NCBI GenBank assembly: GCA_934364805.1 | Contig: CAKRMH010000020.1 | Span: forward strand, 1-46,471 | Length of the DNA: 46,471 bases | Source of the DNA: an uncultured Lachnospiraceae bacterium | GTDB taxonomy: Bacteria > Bacillota > Clostridia > Lachnospirales > Lachnospiraceae | Direction: 5' to 3' | Part shown: piece after piece, positions 1 through 8,516 of the stretch | Layout: the number at the start of each line of letters is the position of its first letter | Numbering within the stretch: the first letter of the stretch is position 1 | Translations under genes and position numbers: made by a program | Notes under the pieces: model-generated | Databases searched by the model: none | Told to the model about the DNA's origin: nothing | Seen by the model: the letters and a program-made list of their open reading frames with translations, nothing else

Positions 1-72
1 GCGATAGACGGGGCTCGAACCCGCGGTCTCGACCTTGGCAAGGTCGCGCGTTACCAACTACGCCACTATCGC
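1..72 (-). tRNA. tRNA-Gly (anticodon GCC), 3' end at window edge
   Basis: Read on the minus strand this folds as a standard cloverleaf. The 7-bp acceptor stem pairs bases 66-72 (5' side) with 1-7. The anticodon stem CGACC/GGTCG encloses the loop TTGCCAA, giving anticodon GCC for glycine, and the T loop is GGTTCGAGCC-like. The discriminator base and any encoded CCA lie outside the window, so the gene is complete only to the last acceptor pair. Confidence 0.95.
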
Positions 73-103
73 ATGTGTACTGCGTTCTCAACAGTGCTTA
101 GTT

Positions 104-132
104 ATAATAACAAAGGAATTGTATATTGTCAA
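104..132 (-). promoter_or_regulatory. sigma-A promoter for tRNA-Gly
   Basis: On the minus strand a consensus -35 TTGACA (127-132) is followed by a 17-bp spacer and a -10 TATTAT (104-109). It lies about 32 bases upstream of the tRNA 5' end, a normal distance for a tRNA promoter. Confidence 0.8.
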
Positions 133-208
133 TATACTTTTTGAAAAAATTTGAAAATTCTATTTTGCAGGGAAAATGCACTTCGTGTCGGTCACGAAAG
201 CATGCAGG

Positions 209-547
209 TTAGTTGTTCATTCCGAGTACACGCCGGATTGCCTGCTGGATATTGGCGTCCTGGTCGCGGTAGACGTCAATGAGTTCCTTTTCGTCATCGG
301 ACAGTGCAATATCGGAAGCCTCCTGTCCCTGAAATGCTCTTAAGATATCCTTGATCTGGTAGATCTCGCAGAGGACAAGAAATTTATCGGAAGAGGGATG
401 CGACTGATTGCTTTCCCATCCGTAAATCGTTTTTTCAGAAACATTCATATGGTAGTCTTTTTTAAAAATGACAGAGACATCGCTGACTGTCATGGAACGT
501 CGTTTACGATATTCTTTTAAAACCTGTCCAATTCTGTCATTCCGCAT
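209..547 (-). CDS. XRE-family helix-turn-helix regulator
   Basis: A 112-residue protein. Residues about 6-65 look like a Cro/C1-type helix-turn-helix: a RIGQVLKEYRKRRSMTVSDV first part, then a recognition-like segment around SEKTIYGWESNQSHPSSDK, then a helix with LCEIYQI. The acidic C-terminal part (SDDEKELIDVYRDQDANIQQAI) resembles the short dimerisation tails of such regulators. It is divergent from flgM and ends beside the tRNA. The start has only a weak SD (AGAGG). The target is unknown; action on the adjacent flagellar operon is possible from position only. Confidence 0.75.
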   Translation of the reverse strand: MRNDRIGQVLKEYRKRRSMTVSDVSVIFKKDYHMNVSEKTIYGWESNQSHPSSDKFLVLCEIYQIKDILRAFQGQEASDIALSDDEKELIDVYRDQDANIQQAIRRVLGMNN

Positions 548-678
548 GCTTTGCCTCTACTCCAATTACCCCATATAGTATCTTATGTTTCCTATCTTAT
601 TATTCAGAAAAATGGTCGTCAACGAATTTTGGATTACTAAGAAAATACGAAAAAGTATTCTTAAAATTCAAGAAAAAC

Positions 679-705
679 TAAAGAAAAAAAGTTATCGTCC
701 GATAA
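679..705 (+). promoter_or_regulatory. sigma-28 (FliA/SigD) promoter for flgM operon
   Basis: The -35 element TAAA (679-682) and -10 CCGATAA (699-705) are separated by 16 bp, matching the known SigD consensus. It lies 48 bases upstream of the flgM start, so FlgM is probably made under the sigma factor that it inhibits. Confidence 0.85.
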
Positions 706-752
706 AGATAATAACAAACTTCATCAGGAGGATGGAGAAAGGAGATGCTGTT

Positions 753-1034
753 ATGCGTATAGATGCATATAATCAGATCGCGCAGATCTATGGAACACAG
801 AAGATATCAAGAACACAGAAAGTACAGGGAAGCCATTCCGTACGCGATGAAGTGTCCATTTCACAGACTGGCCGTGACTATCAGATTGCAAAAAGTGCAG
901 TATCAGAATCTTCAGATGTCAGGGAAGATAAAGTCGCACAGTTAAAGGCACAGGTCGACTCCGGAACATATCATGTTGAGTCAGGCGATTTTGCAGCCAG
1001 ACTGATTGAGAAGTATCAGGCGAATATGATGTGA
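753..1034 (+). CDS. flgM: Anti-sigma-28 factor FlgM
   Basis: A 93-residue protein beginning MRIDAYNQIAQIYG, the family's usual opening. The C-terminal half (REDKVAQLKAQVDSGTYHV then FAARLIEKY) is the sigma-28-binding helical region. FlgM binds FliA/SigD in the cytoplasm and is exported when the hook is complete, releasing late-gene transcription. I chose ATG 753 because it has an SD (AAAGGAG, 738-744) and gives the normal family length; an in-frame upstream ATG at 585 would add unrelated residues and precede the promoter. First gene of flgM-flgN-flgK-flgK-flgL, with 25 bases to flgN. Confidence 0.92.
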   Translation: MRIDAYNQIAQIYGTQKISRTQKVQGSHSVRDEVSISQTGRDYQIAKSAVSESSDVREDKVAQLKAQVDSGTYHVESGDFAARLIEKYQANMM

Positions 1035-1059
1035 AAGTAACAGGAAATGAGGATAACAG

Positions 1060-1572
1060 GTGGCAAGTTTAGTAGAAGAACTCGTAAGCGTATTAGAACA
1101 AGAACTTCATATTTATAAACAACTGGCAGAGTTAGGAGAGCAGAAGCGCCAGATACTCATCCAGTCGGACGTTCCGTCTCTGGAGAAGCTTACAGTTCTT
1201 GAGCAGGAAGCAAGTACAGAACTTCTGGCCTTCAGCAACAAACAGACCGAGCTTCTGAATGATATCGCAACAGTGCTGGGGAAGAATCCACAGGAGATCA
1301 CAGTTACCAGACTGATCGGTTTTTTAGAGGAACAGCCAGAGATCCGGCAGAAGCTCAGTGAGGCGAGAGATCAGCTGATCGAGACGGCAGAACTTGTAAA
1401 CCGGCAGAATGAACTGAATGGCATCCTCATTCATCAGGCTATGGAATTATTGGAGTTTGACATTACCTTATTCAAGAGTATGCGGCAGGCACCAGAAACG
1501 GCGAATTACGACCGCAATGCCTATAATACAGGAATGCTTTTGGGCAACAGCGGTTTTGATGCCAAACAGTAG
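1060..1572 (+). CDS. flgN: Flagellar export chaperone FlgN
   Basis: 170 residues, almost wholly helical with heptad-like Leu/Glu patterning, beginning MASLVEELVSVLEQELHIYKQ, as FlgN proteins do. FlgN chaperones the hook-filament junction proteins FlgK and FlgL before export, and these follow directly. The start is GTG at 1060, preceded by a weak purine-rich SD. The family is poorly conserved in sequence; position between flgM and flgK and the helical profile support the call. Confidence 0.88.
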   Translation: MASLVEELVSVLEQELHIYKQLAELGEQKRQILIQSDVPSLEKLTVLEQEASTELLAFSNKQTELLNDIATVLGKNPQEITVTRLIGFLEEQPEIRQKLSEARDQLIETAELVNRQNELNGILIHQAMELLEFDITLFKSMRQAPETANYDRNAYNTGMLLGNSGFDAKQ

Positions 1573-1593
1573 AAACATCAGGAGGACAAAGGT

Positions 1594-3297
1594 ATGGCAA
1601 ACGGATTCGGAAGCTTATATGTTGGATCGTCCGGACTGCAGAGCGCACAGAATGCGCTAAATGTTACGGCCAACAACCTGGCTAACGTAGATACAAAAGG
1701 ATATGTACGTCAGCAGGTACGTTTTGCGGATAAGAATTATTCCAATCTCAAGCTGGCAACACCGAAGACTGCGATGCAGCAGTCGGGACTTGGTGTCTCG
1801 ATCGGAGATGTTGTGCATGCGAGAGATATTTTTTTGGATAAAGCATTCCGGACAGAGACCGGAAGATATGGATTTTACAGCACAATGTATGAGAACGTAT
1901 CCAATGTAGAGGATATGTTCCAGGAACTGCATGGAGAGGAATTTAAAGAGAGCATCGATGATCTGTGGTCGGCATTTCAGGAGCTGGCAAAAGACAGCAT
2001 GAATTCGACCAATCAGAACCTGGTTGTGCAGAAATCAGAGCTTTTTATCAGCCGGTGCAATTCCCTGTATTCGGATCTGAAAAGCTATCAGAATAATCTG
2101 AATGATCAGATCTATGATGATATCCAGACGGTCAACGATATTGGAAAACAGATTTACCAGCTGAATAACGACATTATTAAGGTAGAATCGGGCGGACAGG
2201 AAACAGCAATGACACTCAGAGACCAAAGGGATGCTCTTTTGGATCAGCTTGCCGGCTATGGCAATGTTACTGCGAGTGAAGATCAGTTTGGAGCAGTGAC
2301 CGTAACCTTTGAAAATATTGATTTTGTGGATGATAACCGCTGCTATGAGATCCAGATGAAAGCGGATAAGACGACTGGGTTTTATACACCATACTGGGGA
2401 CAGCTTTCCGATGTCGATTCCGGTGAATATGTGCCGGTATTTCGTATGGACCGGGATATTTCATCCGAATTTAATACCGATGTCGGCAAGATCAAAGCTC
2501 TTATGGTGTCCAGAGGAACAACCTATGGTAAATATTCGGATCTCGATGATGAGACGAGTTACAAAACAATTGAAAATAATACGGTTATGGAGGCACAGGC
2601 GCAGATTGATAAACTGTTCCACAGCATTGCAACAGGGATTAACGATATCCTCTGCCCGAATACAGAACTGCAGACAGCGATCACAACCACAGATGGACAG
2701 ACTTATGCAGCGGGAACCAGGATCCTTGATGTAGACAACTGTACACTTGGTGAAGATAAACAGCTTCCGCCACAGGAACTTTTTTCCAGGATCGGATGTG
2801 ACCGTTATACGACCGTTACCGGAACAGATGGTAAAACATATTACATCTATAATGAGGAAGATATGTCAGATACCTCCAAACAGTATATGATCGGCAGTAC
2901 AAAGATCAATCCTGAGATACAGGCACAGATCACCAAGCTTCCGGTTTATACGCAGAATGGAGCGGTAGACTATGAACTCGGAAAGAAACTGACTGCACTC
3001 TGGGAAGCAAAGGACATGACGATCAATCCATATGACAATACACCTTGTACCTTCCAGAATTATTACAATAAAGTTGTGGATATGCTTGGCAATGCCGGTA
3101 ATGTATATTCATCAGCAACAGATACGTTGTCGAACACCGTTGAGTCGGTAGATAATCAGCGTTCACAGGTAACTGGTGTAGCTTCGGATGAGGAACTGAC
3201 ACATATGGTAAAATTCCAGTCCGCATACAATGCAGCGAGCCGTTTCATTACCGTGATCAGTGAAATGACCGAACTGATCGTAACCGGATTAATATAA
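1594..3297 (+). CDS. flgK: Hook-filament junction protein FlgK (copy 1)
   Basis: 567 residues. The N-terminus carries the axial-protein motif NNLANVDTKGYVRQ (about residues 27-40). The C-terminal helix contains FQSAYNAASRFITVISEM, the usual FlgK/FlgE ending. FlgK (HAP1) joins hook to filament after export through the flagellar type III apparatus. The SD is AGGAGG, a normal distance upstream. It is the first of two tandem FlgK-like genes, with 38 bases to the next. The central region is divergent, so which copy occupies which junction position cannot be told from sequence. Confidence 0.9.
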   Translation: MANGFGSLYVGSSGLQSAQNALNVTANNLANVDTKGYVRQQVRFADKNYSNLKLATPKTAMQQSGLGVSIGDVVHARDIFLDKAFRTETGRYGFYSTMYENVSNVEDMFQELHGEEFKESIDDLWSAFQELAKDSMNSTNQNLVVQKSELFISRCNSLYSDLKSYQNNLNDQIYDDIQTVNDIGKQIYQLNNDIIKVESGGQETAMTLRDQRDALLDQLAGYGNVTASEDQFGAVTVTFENIDFVDDNRCYEIQMKADKTTGFYTPYWGQLSDVDSGEYVPVFRMDRDISSEFNTDVGKIKALMVSRGTTYGKYSDLDDETSYKTIENNTVMEAQAQIDKLFHSIATGINDILCPNTELQTAITTTDGQTYAAGTRILDVDNCTLGEDKQLPPQELFSRIGCDRYTTVTGTDGKTYYIYNEEDMSDTSKQYMIGSTKINPEIQAQITKLPVYTQNGAVDYELGKKLTALWEAKDMTINPYDNTPCTFQNYYNKVVDMLGNAGNVYSSATDTLSNTVESVDNQRSQVTGVASDEELTHMVKFQSAYNAASRFITVISEMTELIVTGLI

Positions 3298-3335
3298 TCG
3301 CAGCCAGACAATAGGATAACAGAAGGAGGAGCAGT

Positions 3336-5225
3336 ATGGCTTCCACTTTTTTCGGATTAAATATCGGATCATCTGCGCTTAGTTCTTTTCAGGCGGCAGT
3401 GAATACGACATCAAATAATATCGCAAACTTAAAAACAACCGGATATTGCAGACAGACAGCCAATCTGCAGTCTACGGCAGCTCTTCGTGTGGCAGCACGC
3501 TACGGAAGCATGGGTACTGGAGTCCAGGTGGTCTCGATCAAGCAGGAGAGAGATCTTTATTATGATTCCAAATACTGGGAAGCAAACTCCAGCAAAGGTC
3601 TGTATGAACAGAAGCTGTATTATCTGAATCAGATCGAGGATTATTTTAAGGATGATACCACACAGAAGGGATTTACGACCATTTTCAACAAAATGTTCAA
3701 TGGTCTGGATACCCTGAAGACCAAAGCAGGAGATGAAACAGTACGTAACCAGTTTATCAACCAGTCACAGCAGCTTTGCACGTACTTTAATGCGTTATCC
3801 ACAAGCCTTACGGAAATGCAGGAAGATGTCAACGAAGAGATCAAGAGCACTACAGAGAATATCAATGCGATCGGCCAAAAGATTGCAACGTTAAACCGTG
3901 AGATCAATAATATTGAGATCCGTGGTGCGTATGCCAATGAGCTGAGGGATCAAAGAGCCAATCTTCTGGATGAACTTTCCAAGATCGTGGATGTACAGAC
4001 CGTTGAGACCGAGATCCAGAATAAGAACGGAGACAATCTCGGAGGAACGAACTTTAAAGTACTTATTAATGATCAGACACTTGTGGATGGCAATGATTAC
4101 CGTACGATCACCTATACTGCACGCACTCAGGCAGTGAATAAAACAGATGCCAATGGTCTTTATGATCTGGTGTGGGCGGATACGGGAATGAGTTTTGCAC
4201 AGGCAAACAGCAATTCAAGCGGAAGCCTGAAAGCATTATTTGAGATCCGCGATGGCAATAACAACGATAACCTGAAAGGAACGGTTGCGGATACATCCAC
4301 AAACAATAAATTAATACTGAAAAATACATCCGTCCAGAATCTGAATGCACTCAATGTTCCGGAGAGTGGACAACTGACCTTAAACGGGAAGAAATACAGC
4401 TATGACGGATGGAGTGCAACACTTGATGCAGATGGTAAAATTACAGAAATGGAATTTAACCTGACTACGGAGAGTACACTGACCGATGACCAGCTTGCCA
4501 ATGCGATCGGCAATACCGCATCGGATGGCGTAAGCTATGACAGCAAAGGAATCGTTTATTATCAGCAGCAGATGAACGAATTTTTACGAAACTTTGCAGA
4601 AATGTTCAACAGCATCGAGAAAGACGGACAGACACTTGACGGAGAACAGATGGGAACGTTTTTCCAGGGTGAGACAACGACAGGCACACTTTATAATTTT
4701 AACGGTGCTTATGTGGACAGCGAAGGAAAATACGTATCGGCAACCACGAATGCGGATGGTTCCATCACCAAGAATCCCGTTACAAAAGTAACTTCGGATA
4801 TGGACAGCTATTACAAGCTCACCACGGCAAACATCCGTGTAAACAACAAATCGCTGACGGACCCGAAATATTTTGCCACGACGACAGATATCACAAAGGG
4901 AACGGATGCATACGATCTGGTGGAGAAGTTAAAATCCCTGCAGTCCGACGTAACAATGTTCCGCGGAGATAAGGCATCTTCTTTCCTGGAAACACTGCTT
5001 TCCGATGTGACTGTCGATGTTGATAAAACCAAAACATTTTACAATAATTACAATAATCTCGCATCTTCTGTCGATACACACAGAACATCAATTTCCGGTG
5101 TAGACGAAGATGAGGAGGCTATGAACCTGATCAAATTCCAGAATGCATATAACCTTGCAGCGAAGACGATCTCTGTCATGGCTGAGATGTATGACAAGCT
5201 CATTAATGAGACAGGTGTTGTATAA
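3336..5225 (+). CDS. flgK: Hook-filament junction protein FlgK (copy 2)
   Basis: 629 residues. It has the same architecture as the preceding gene: NNIANLKTTGYCRQ at about 27-40 and a C-terminal helix with KFQNAYNLAAKTISVMAEMYD. The two copies share the ends but differ strongly in the middle, which points to an old duplication. A cysteine inside the N-terminal motif (TGYCRQ) is unusual for an exported axial protein. The SD AGGAGG is strong. It is followed after 11 bases by flgL. Confidence 0.9.
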   Translation: MASTFFGLNIGSSALSSFQAAVNTTSNNIANLKTTGYCRQTANLQSTAALRVAARYGSMGTGVQVVSIKQERDLYYDSKYWEANSSKGLYEQKLYYLNQIEDYFKDDTTQKGFTTIFNKMFNGLDTLKTKAGDETVRNQFINQSQQLCTYFNALSTSLTEMQEDVNEEIKSTTENINAIGQKIATLNREINNIEIRGAYANELRDQRANLLDELSKIVDVQTVETEIQNKNGDNLGGTNFKVLINDQTLVDGNDYRTITYTARTQAVNKTDANGLYDLVWADTGMSFAQANSNSSGSLKALFEIRDGNNNDNLKGTVADTSTNNKLILKNTSVQNLNALNVPESGQLTLNGKKYSYDGWSATLDADGKITEMEFNLTTESTLTDDQLANAIGNTASDGVSYDSKGIVYYQQQMNEFLRNFAEMFNSIEKDGQTLDGEQMGTFFQGETTTGTLYNFNGAYVDSEGKYVSATTNADGSITKNPVTKVTSDMDSYYKLTTANIRVNNKSLTDPKYFATTTDITKGTDAYDLVEKLKSLQSDVTMFRGDKASSFLETLLSDVTVDVDKTKTFYNNYNNLASSVDTHRTSISGVDEDEEAMNLIKFQNAYNLAAKTISVMAEMYDKLINETGVV

Positions 5226-5236
5226 AGGAGGAGCAC

Positions 5237-6769
5237 ATGAGAATCACGAATAACATGATCGTTGCGAACACCAAAAACAACGTCAATTCGAACAAGATCA
5301 ATGTTGATAAATACAATACACAGATGACGACCCAGAAGAAGATATCCAGAGCTTCCGAAGATCCGGTTGTAGCGATGCGGGCACTTCGTCTGGCAACGAA
5401 TCTGACACATGTAGATCAGTATGTGGACAATAATATCCCGGATGCACTTTCCTGGCTGGATGTCACAGAAACAGCACTTACAAATACGAAGTCCATTCTT
5501 ACCGACATCCGTACCCAGTGCGTAAAAGGCTCATCCGATACGCTGACCGCAGATGACCGCAAGACCATTTTGAATGCACTGACACAGCTGTCCGACCAGA
5601 TCTATACAGAAGGCAATGCTGATTATGCAGGAAGAACTGTATTCACGGGATACCGCACAAACAGCAAACTGACATTTGGAACGGATGAGGCAACAACGGA
5701 ATATGATATCAAACAGCAGTTCTCCTACAATGATATTTCGGAGAAACGCTACTATTCCGGAAGTGTGGATGTCCCTGCAAAGCTGGATGCGACCGTCGGC
5801 GACTGTACAACAAAGATCTCCGAGCAGGCGTATGACAGACTCCGCCTTGGTTATGATCAGGTGTCAAAGGATAATCTGAAGGTATCCTATACCGTCACAG
5901 ATCAGTCTACCGGAGTAAAAACAACAACGGATATCACACCGACCGTTTATGAGAGTGAGGATGCATGGGAAGCTGCGTGTGGCGGCACAAAGACCGTAGG
6001 CGACAATGAGACCGTATTTATCGCAAGCACCGGAGAGCTGGTGATTGGAAAAAATGTCAGTGCATCCCTGAAAACAGATCATGCAGATATTAATGTAGAA
6101 TACCAGAAGACCGGATTTAACAAAGGGGATGTCCGGCCGGAGTATTTCTATGACTGTACCGACATTACAGATCCTGCCAATCCGGTCGAGTATAAGCAGG
6201 ATGAAGATGGAGATGGAATCAAAGATCCACAGCAGATCGAATATACGATCTCAACCGGAATCAATATCCCGGTCAACACACTTGCGAGTGATGCGTTTGA
6301 CCCATCGGTCGCACAGGACGTCAATGAACTCCTGAACTGCGTGAACGCAGCCATCAATGCGAACGACAAGGTGGACAAGATCAAAGAGATGATGAAGAAG
6401 GAAGAGTATTCCGATGCCACATCCCAGGCTACGTTAAAGACCTATCTGGATGCAGCACAGAAGGAAGCCGACTATGCGGATGACAACCTTCAGAAGACCT
6501 TCGGCTCCGGCATCACCAGATTTGACGAACATCTGAAACAGGTCAACAAGGCGATTACCAATGTGGGAAGTATCGAAGACCGCGTGAAACTGACACAGAA
6601 CCGTGTTGAGAATCAGCAGGAGACCTTAAAAGAGCTGAAATCCAACAACGAAGACAGGGATCTTTCAGATATCATCATCGATTTTTACGCTGCATACAAT
6701 GCATACCAGTCATCACTGACTGCAGCAAGCCAGGTTGGATCAACCTCGCTGCTTGACTATCTCAGATAA
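5237..6769 (+). CDS. flgL: Hook-filament junction protein FlgL
   Basis: 510 residues, clearly longer than enteric FlgL (about 317). The N-terminus MRITNNMIVANTKNNVN and the segment KKISRASEDPVVAMRALRL are typical of FlgL/flagellin-like D0-D1 helices; the C-terminus ends with IDFYAAYNAYQSSLTAASQ. FlgL (HAP3) forms the second junction layer, between FlgK and the filament. The extra length lies in the central part (roughly 150-380), including an acidic Asp-rich stretch (KQDEDGDGIKDPQ) that resembles a calcium-binding loop. The SD AAGGAGG starts 3 bases after the flgK stop. Confidence 0.88.
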   Translation: MRITNNMIVANTKNNVNSNKINVDKYNTQMTTQKKISRASEDPVVAMRALRLATNLTHVDQYVDNNIPDALSWLDVTETALTNTKSILTDIRTQCVKGSSDTLTADDRKTILNALTQLSDQIYTEGNADYAGRTVFTGYRTNSKLTFGTDEATTEYDIKQQFSYNDISEKRYYSGSVDVPAKLDATVGDCTTKISEQAYDRLRLGYDQVSKDNLKVSYTVTDQSTGVKTTTDITPTVYESEDAWEAACGGTKTVGDNETVFIASTGELVIGKNVSASLKTDHADINVEYQKTGFNKGDVRPEYFYDCTDITDPANPVEYKQDEDGDGIKDPQQIEYTISTGINIPVNTLASDAFDPSVAQDVNELLNCVNAAINANDKVDKIKEMMKKEEYSDATSQATLKTYLDAAQKEADYADDNLQKTFGSGITRFDEHLKQVNKAITNVGSIEDRVKLTQNRVENQQETLKELKSNNEDRDLSDIIIDFYAAYNAYQSSLTAASQVGSTSLLDYLR

Positions 6770-6837
6770 ATGCAGAATGGGACGGGATCGTTGGGGACAC
6801 AGACCCTTCGATGTCAGTGTATGATAAGAAAATATAC

Positions 6838-6860
6838 CCCGTCGGAGACGGGAAAGGAGA
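6838..6860 (+). promoter_or_regulatory. GGA-loop hairpin next to the fliW SD (candidate CsrA site)
   Basis: CCCGTC (6838-6843) pairs with GACGGG (6847-6852), placing GGA (6844-6846) in the loop. The fliW SD AAAGGAGA follows directly (6853-6860). A GGA presented in a hairpin loop near an SD is the known CsrA recognition pattern. The hairpin is seen in the sequence; CsrA binding is inferred. Confidence 0.5.
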
Positions 6861-6867
6861 GAAGACC

Positions 6868-7332
6868 ATGAGGGCAGATACAAGATTATTTGGAACAATT
6901 GACATTGCAGATGATAAATTGATCACGATGGAGAAGGGGATGATCGGATTCCCGGATCTTCAGCACTTTGCATTGATTTTTGACGAGGAGCGTGGACTGG
7001 ATAAAAGCAACATCATGTGGCTTCAGTCTATGGATGAGCCGGTTGTTGCTTTCCCGGTCATGATGCCATCAAAGATAAAACCGGATTATAATCCGAAAGT
7101 CAGCGAAGAAATGATCGCACCGCTTGGAGATCTTACCCCGGACAATACATTTCTTCTGGTCACCGTAACCGTTCCGAAAGAGATCGAACAGATGGCAGTC
7201 AATCTGAAGGCTCCGATCATTGTCAATACAGACAATGAGAAGGCGGTACAGCTGATCGTAGAAGACGATTATCCGGTAAAATACAAAATCTATGACCTTC
7301 TTAAGGCAGAAAAAGAAGGGAAGGTGGAGTAA
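6868..7332 (+). CDS. fliW: Flagellar assembly factor FliW
   Basis: 154 residues from ATG 6868. FliW binds CsrA and, alternatively, cytoplasmic flagellin; when flagellin is secreted, FliW frees itself and sequesters CsrA, so that flagellin translation resumes. The sequence shows the family pattern: LFGTIDI near the start, the segment ITMEKGMIGFPDLQHFAL, then LQSMDEPVVAFPVM. I preferred ATG 6868 over the in-frame ATG 6811 because of the SD AAAGGAGA at 6853-6860 and the normal family length. It is followed 3 bases later by csrA, its usual partner. Confidence 0.94.
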   Translation: MRADTRLFGTIDIADDKLITMEKGMIGFPDLQHFALIFDEERGLDKSNIMWLQSMDEPVVAFPVMMPSKIKPDYNPKVSEEMIAPLGDLTPDNTFLLVTVTVPKEIEQMAVNLKAPIIVNTDNEKAVQLIVEDDYPVKYKIYDLLKAEKEGKVE

Positions 7333-7335
7333 AAG

Positions 7336-7554
7336 ATGCTGGCACTTACCAGAAAAAAGGGTGAATCCCTTGTTGTCAATAATAACGTTGAGATCACAGT
7401 GCTTGACATCCGCGGAGATCAGGTGAAGATCGGTATTTCAGCACCGAAAGATGTACCAATCTATCGTAAGGAAGTATATTTACAGATCCAGAAGGAGAAT
7501 GAGGCAGCATCCAATGTGGACAACGTGGCTGCGATTAATAATCTTTTGAAATAA
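7336..7554 (+). CDS. csrA: Carbon storage / translational regulator CsrA
   Basis: 72 residues: MLALTRKKGESLVVNNNVE at the start and GISAPKDVPIYRKEV in the middle, which are the strands that form the RNA-binding faces of the CsrA dimer (L4, R6 and the VPIYRKE arginine are kept). CsrA represses translation by binding GGA motifs in hairpin loops and SD sites. Its start is 3 bases after the fliW stop, so the two are translationally coupled. Target-like hairpins are seen ahead of the flagellin gene, fliW and flaG in this same window. Confidence 0.96.
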   Translation: MLALTRKKGESLVVNNNVEITVLDIRGDQVKIGISAPKDVPIYRKEVYLQIQKENEAASNVDNVAAINNLLK

Positions 7555-7596
7555 TGATTATGGGGTTTTACGGCTGAAAAATGTGGGGTATAATAT

Positions 7597-8391
7597 ATGG
7601 AGAGGGAACGGAAGATAGTAAAAAAACTTCGTCCGATTGATGATATATTATTTCAGAAGATGGCGGAGGATAAAGATTTCTGTTCAGAACTGATTAGTAC
7701 GATTCTGGATGAAAAAATTCAAGTGATAGAGAATTTGCCACAGAATTCGATCAGAAATCTACAGGGGCGATCTGTTATTCTGGATGCTGTATGCAGGACG
7801 GAGAATGGCAGGAACTTTAATGTTGAAGTTCAGAAGCAGAACAATGACAATCACCAGAAAAGAGTACGATATAATGCATCTTGCATTACGGCAAATGTAA
7901 CAGAACCAGGAAGCAGATTTGAGAATGTTCCGGATGTCTGCGTGATTTATATTTCTGAATTTGATATCTTTCAGAAAGGCATGTCAGTGTATCATATTGA
8001 CAGAAGACTTCGTGAAACAGGAGAAGTACTTGATAATGGATTTAGCGAGATATATGTATATGCGAAAGCGACGGATGGAACGGAAGTATCTGAACTGATG
8101 AAACTGTTTATAGATGCAGATGCTTATGATTATCAGAGATTTCCGTGTACTTCATCTCGCAAAAATCAGTTTAAAAATTCGGAGGAAGGAGAGAGACGTA
8201 TGTGTAAGGAATTGCAGGAATATCTGGAAGAAGGAAAAAGAGAAGCTGTGGAGAAGAATATAAGGGAAACAGCGCGTGAAACAGCACGTGAATTGTTTAG
8301 AAACAATATTGCTTATCAGATCATAAAAAAATGCGCCTCTGCTTTAACGGATGAGGAACTTCGTGAGATTGAGAAGGAAGTAAAAGGCTAA
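7597..8391 (+). CDS. Rpn family PD-(D/E)XK nuclease / transposase-like protein
   Basis: 264 residues. The N-terminal motif LRPIDDILFQKM and the nuclease core with D63 (VILDAV) and E77-x-Q79 (FNVEVQK) fit the PD-(D/E)XK Rpn/PDDEXK_2 family, often annotated as putative transposase. The C-terminal third is a charged helical tail. Members act as DNA nucleases or recombination-promoting factors; the role here is unknown. It interrupts the order csrA-flaG and ends in its own terminator. The ATG at 7597 has no SD before it and lies only two bases after a TATAAT-like stretch, so the exact start is uncertain. Confidence 0.8.
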   Translation: MERERKIVKKLRPIDDILFQKMAEDKDFCSELISTILDEKIQVIENLPQNSIRNLQGRSVILDAVCRTENGRNFNVEVQKQNNDNHQKRVRYNASCITANVTEPGSRFENVPDVCVIYISEFDIFQKGMSVYHIDRRLRETGEVLDNGFSEIYVYAKATDGTEVSELMKLFIDADAYDYQRFPCTSSRKNQFKNSEEGERRMCKELQEYLEEGKREAVEKNIRETARETARELFRNNIAYQIIKKCASALTDEELREIEKEVKG

Positions 8392-8405
8392 AAAGGATAG
8401 GATCT

Positions 8406-8444
8406 CTGGAAGAAAAGCTCTGCATTGGCAGGGCTTTTTCCAGA
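8406..8444 (+). terminator. Intrinsic terminator after the Rpn-family gene
   Basis: AGCTCTG and CAGGGCT form the core stem around loop CATTGG (8423-8428), with outer pairing CTGGAA.../...TTCCAG extending it to 8406-8444. A run of five T follows the core stem (8435-8439). It separates the upstream flagellar genes from flaG. Confidence 0.75.
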
Positions 8445-8452
8445 AGAAACAC

Positions 8453-8479
8453 TAAATTATTATGTAAAACGACCGATAT
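8453..8479 (+). promoter_or_regulatory. sigma-28 promoter for flaG-fliD-fliS
   Basis: TAAA (8453-8456), 16-bp spacer, CCGATAT (8473-8479). It lies 56 bases upstream of flaG and has the same spacing as the promoters of flgM and the flagellin gene. It restarts transcription after the Rpn-gene terminator. Confidence 0.85.
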
Positions 8480-8516
8480 AACATTTAGAGATTTTAGATA
8501 TTGCAGATGAAGTATC

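Noticed and set aside
585..752. N-terminal extension of FlgM
   Set aside because: It runs across the sigma-28 promoter, so would not be on the flgM transcript.
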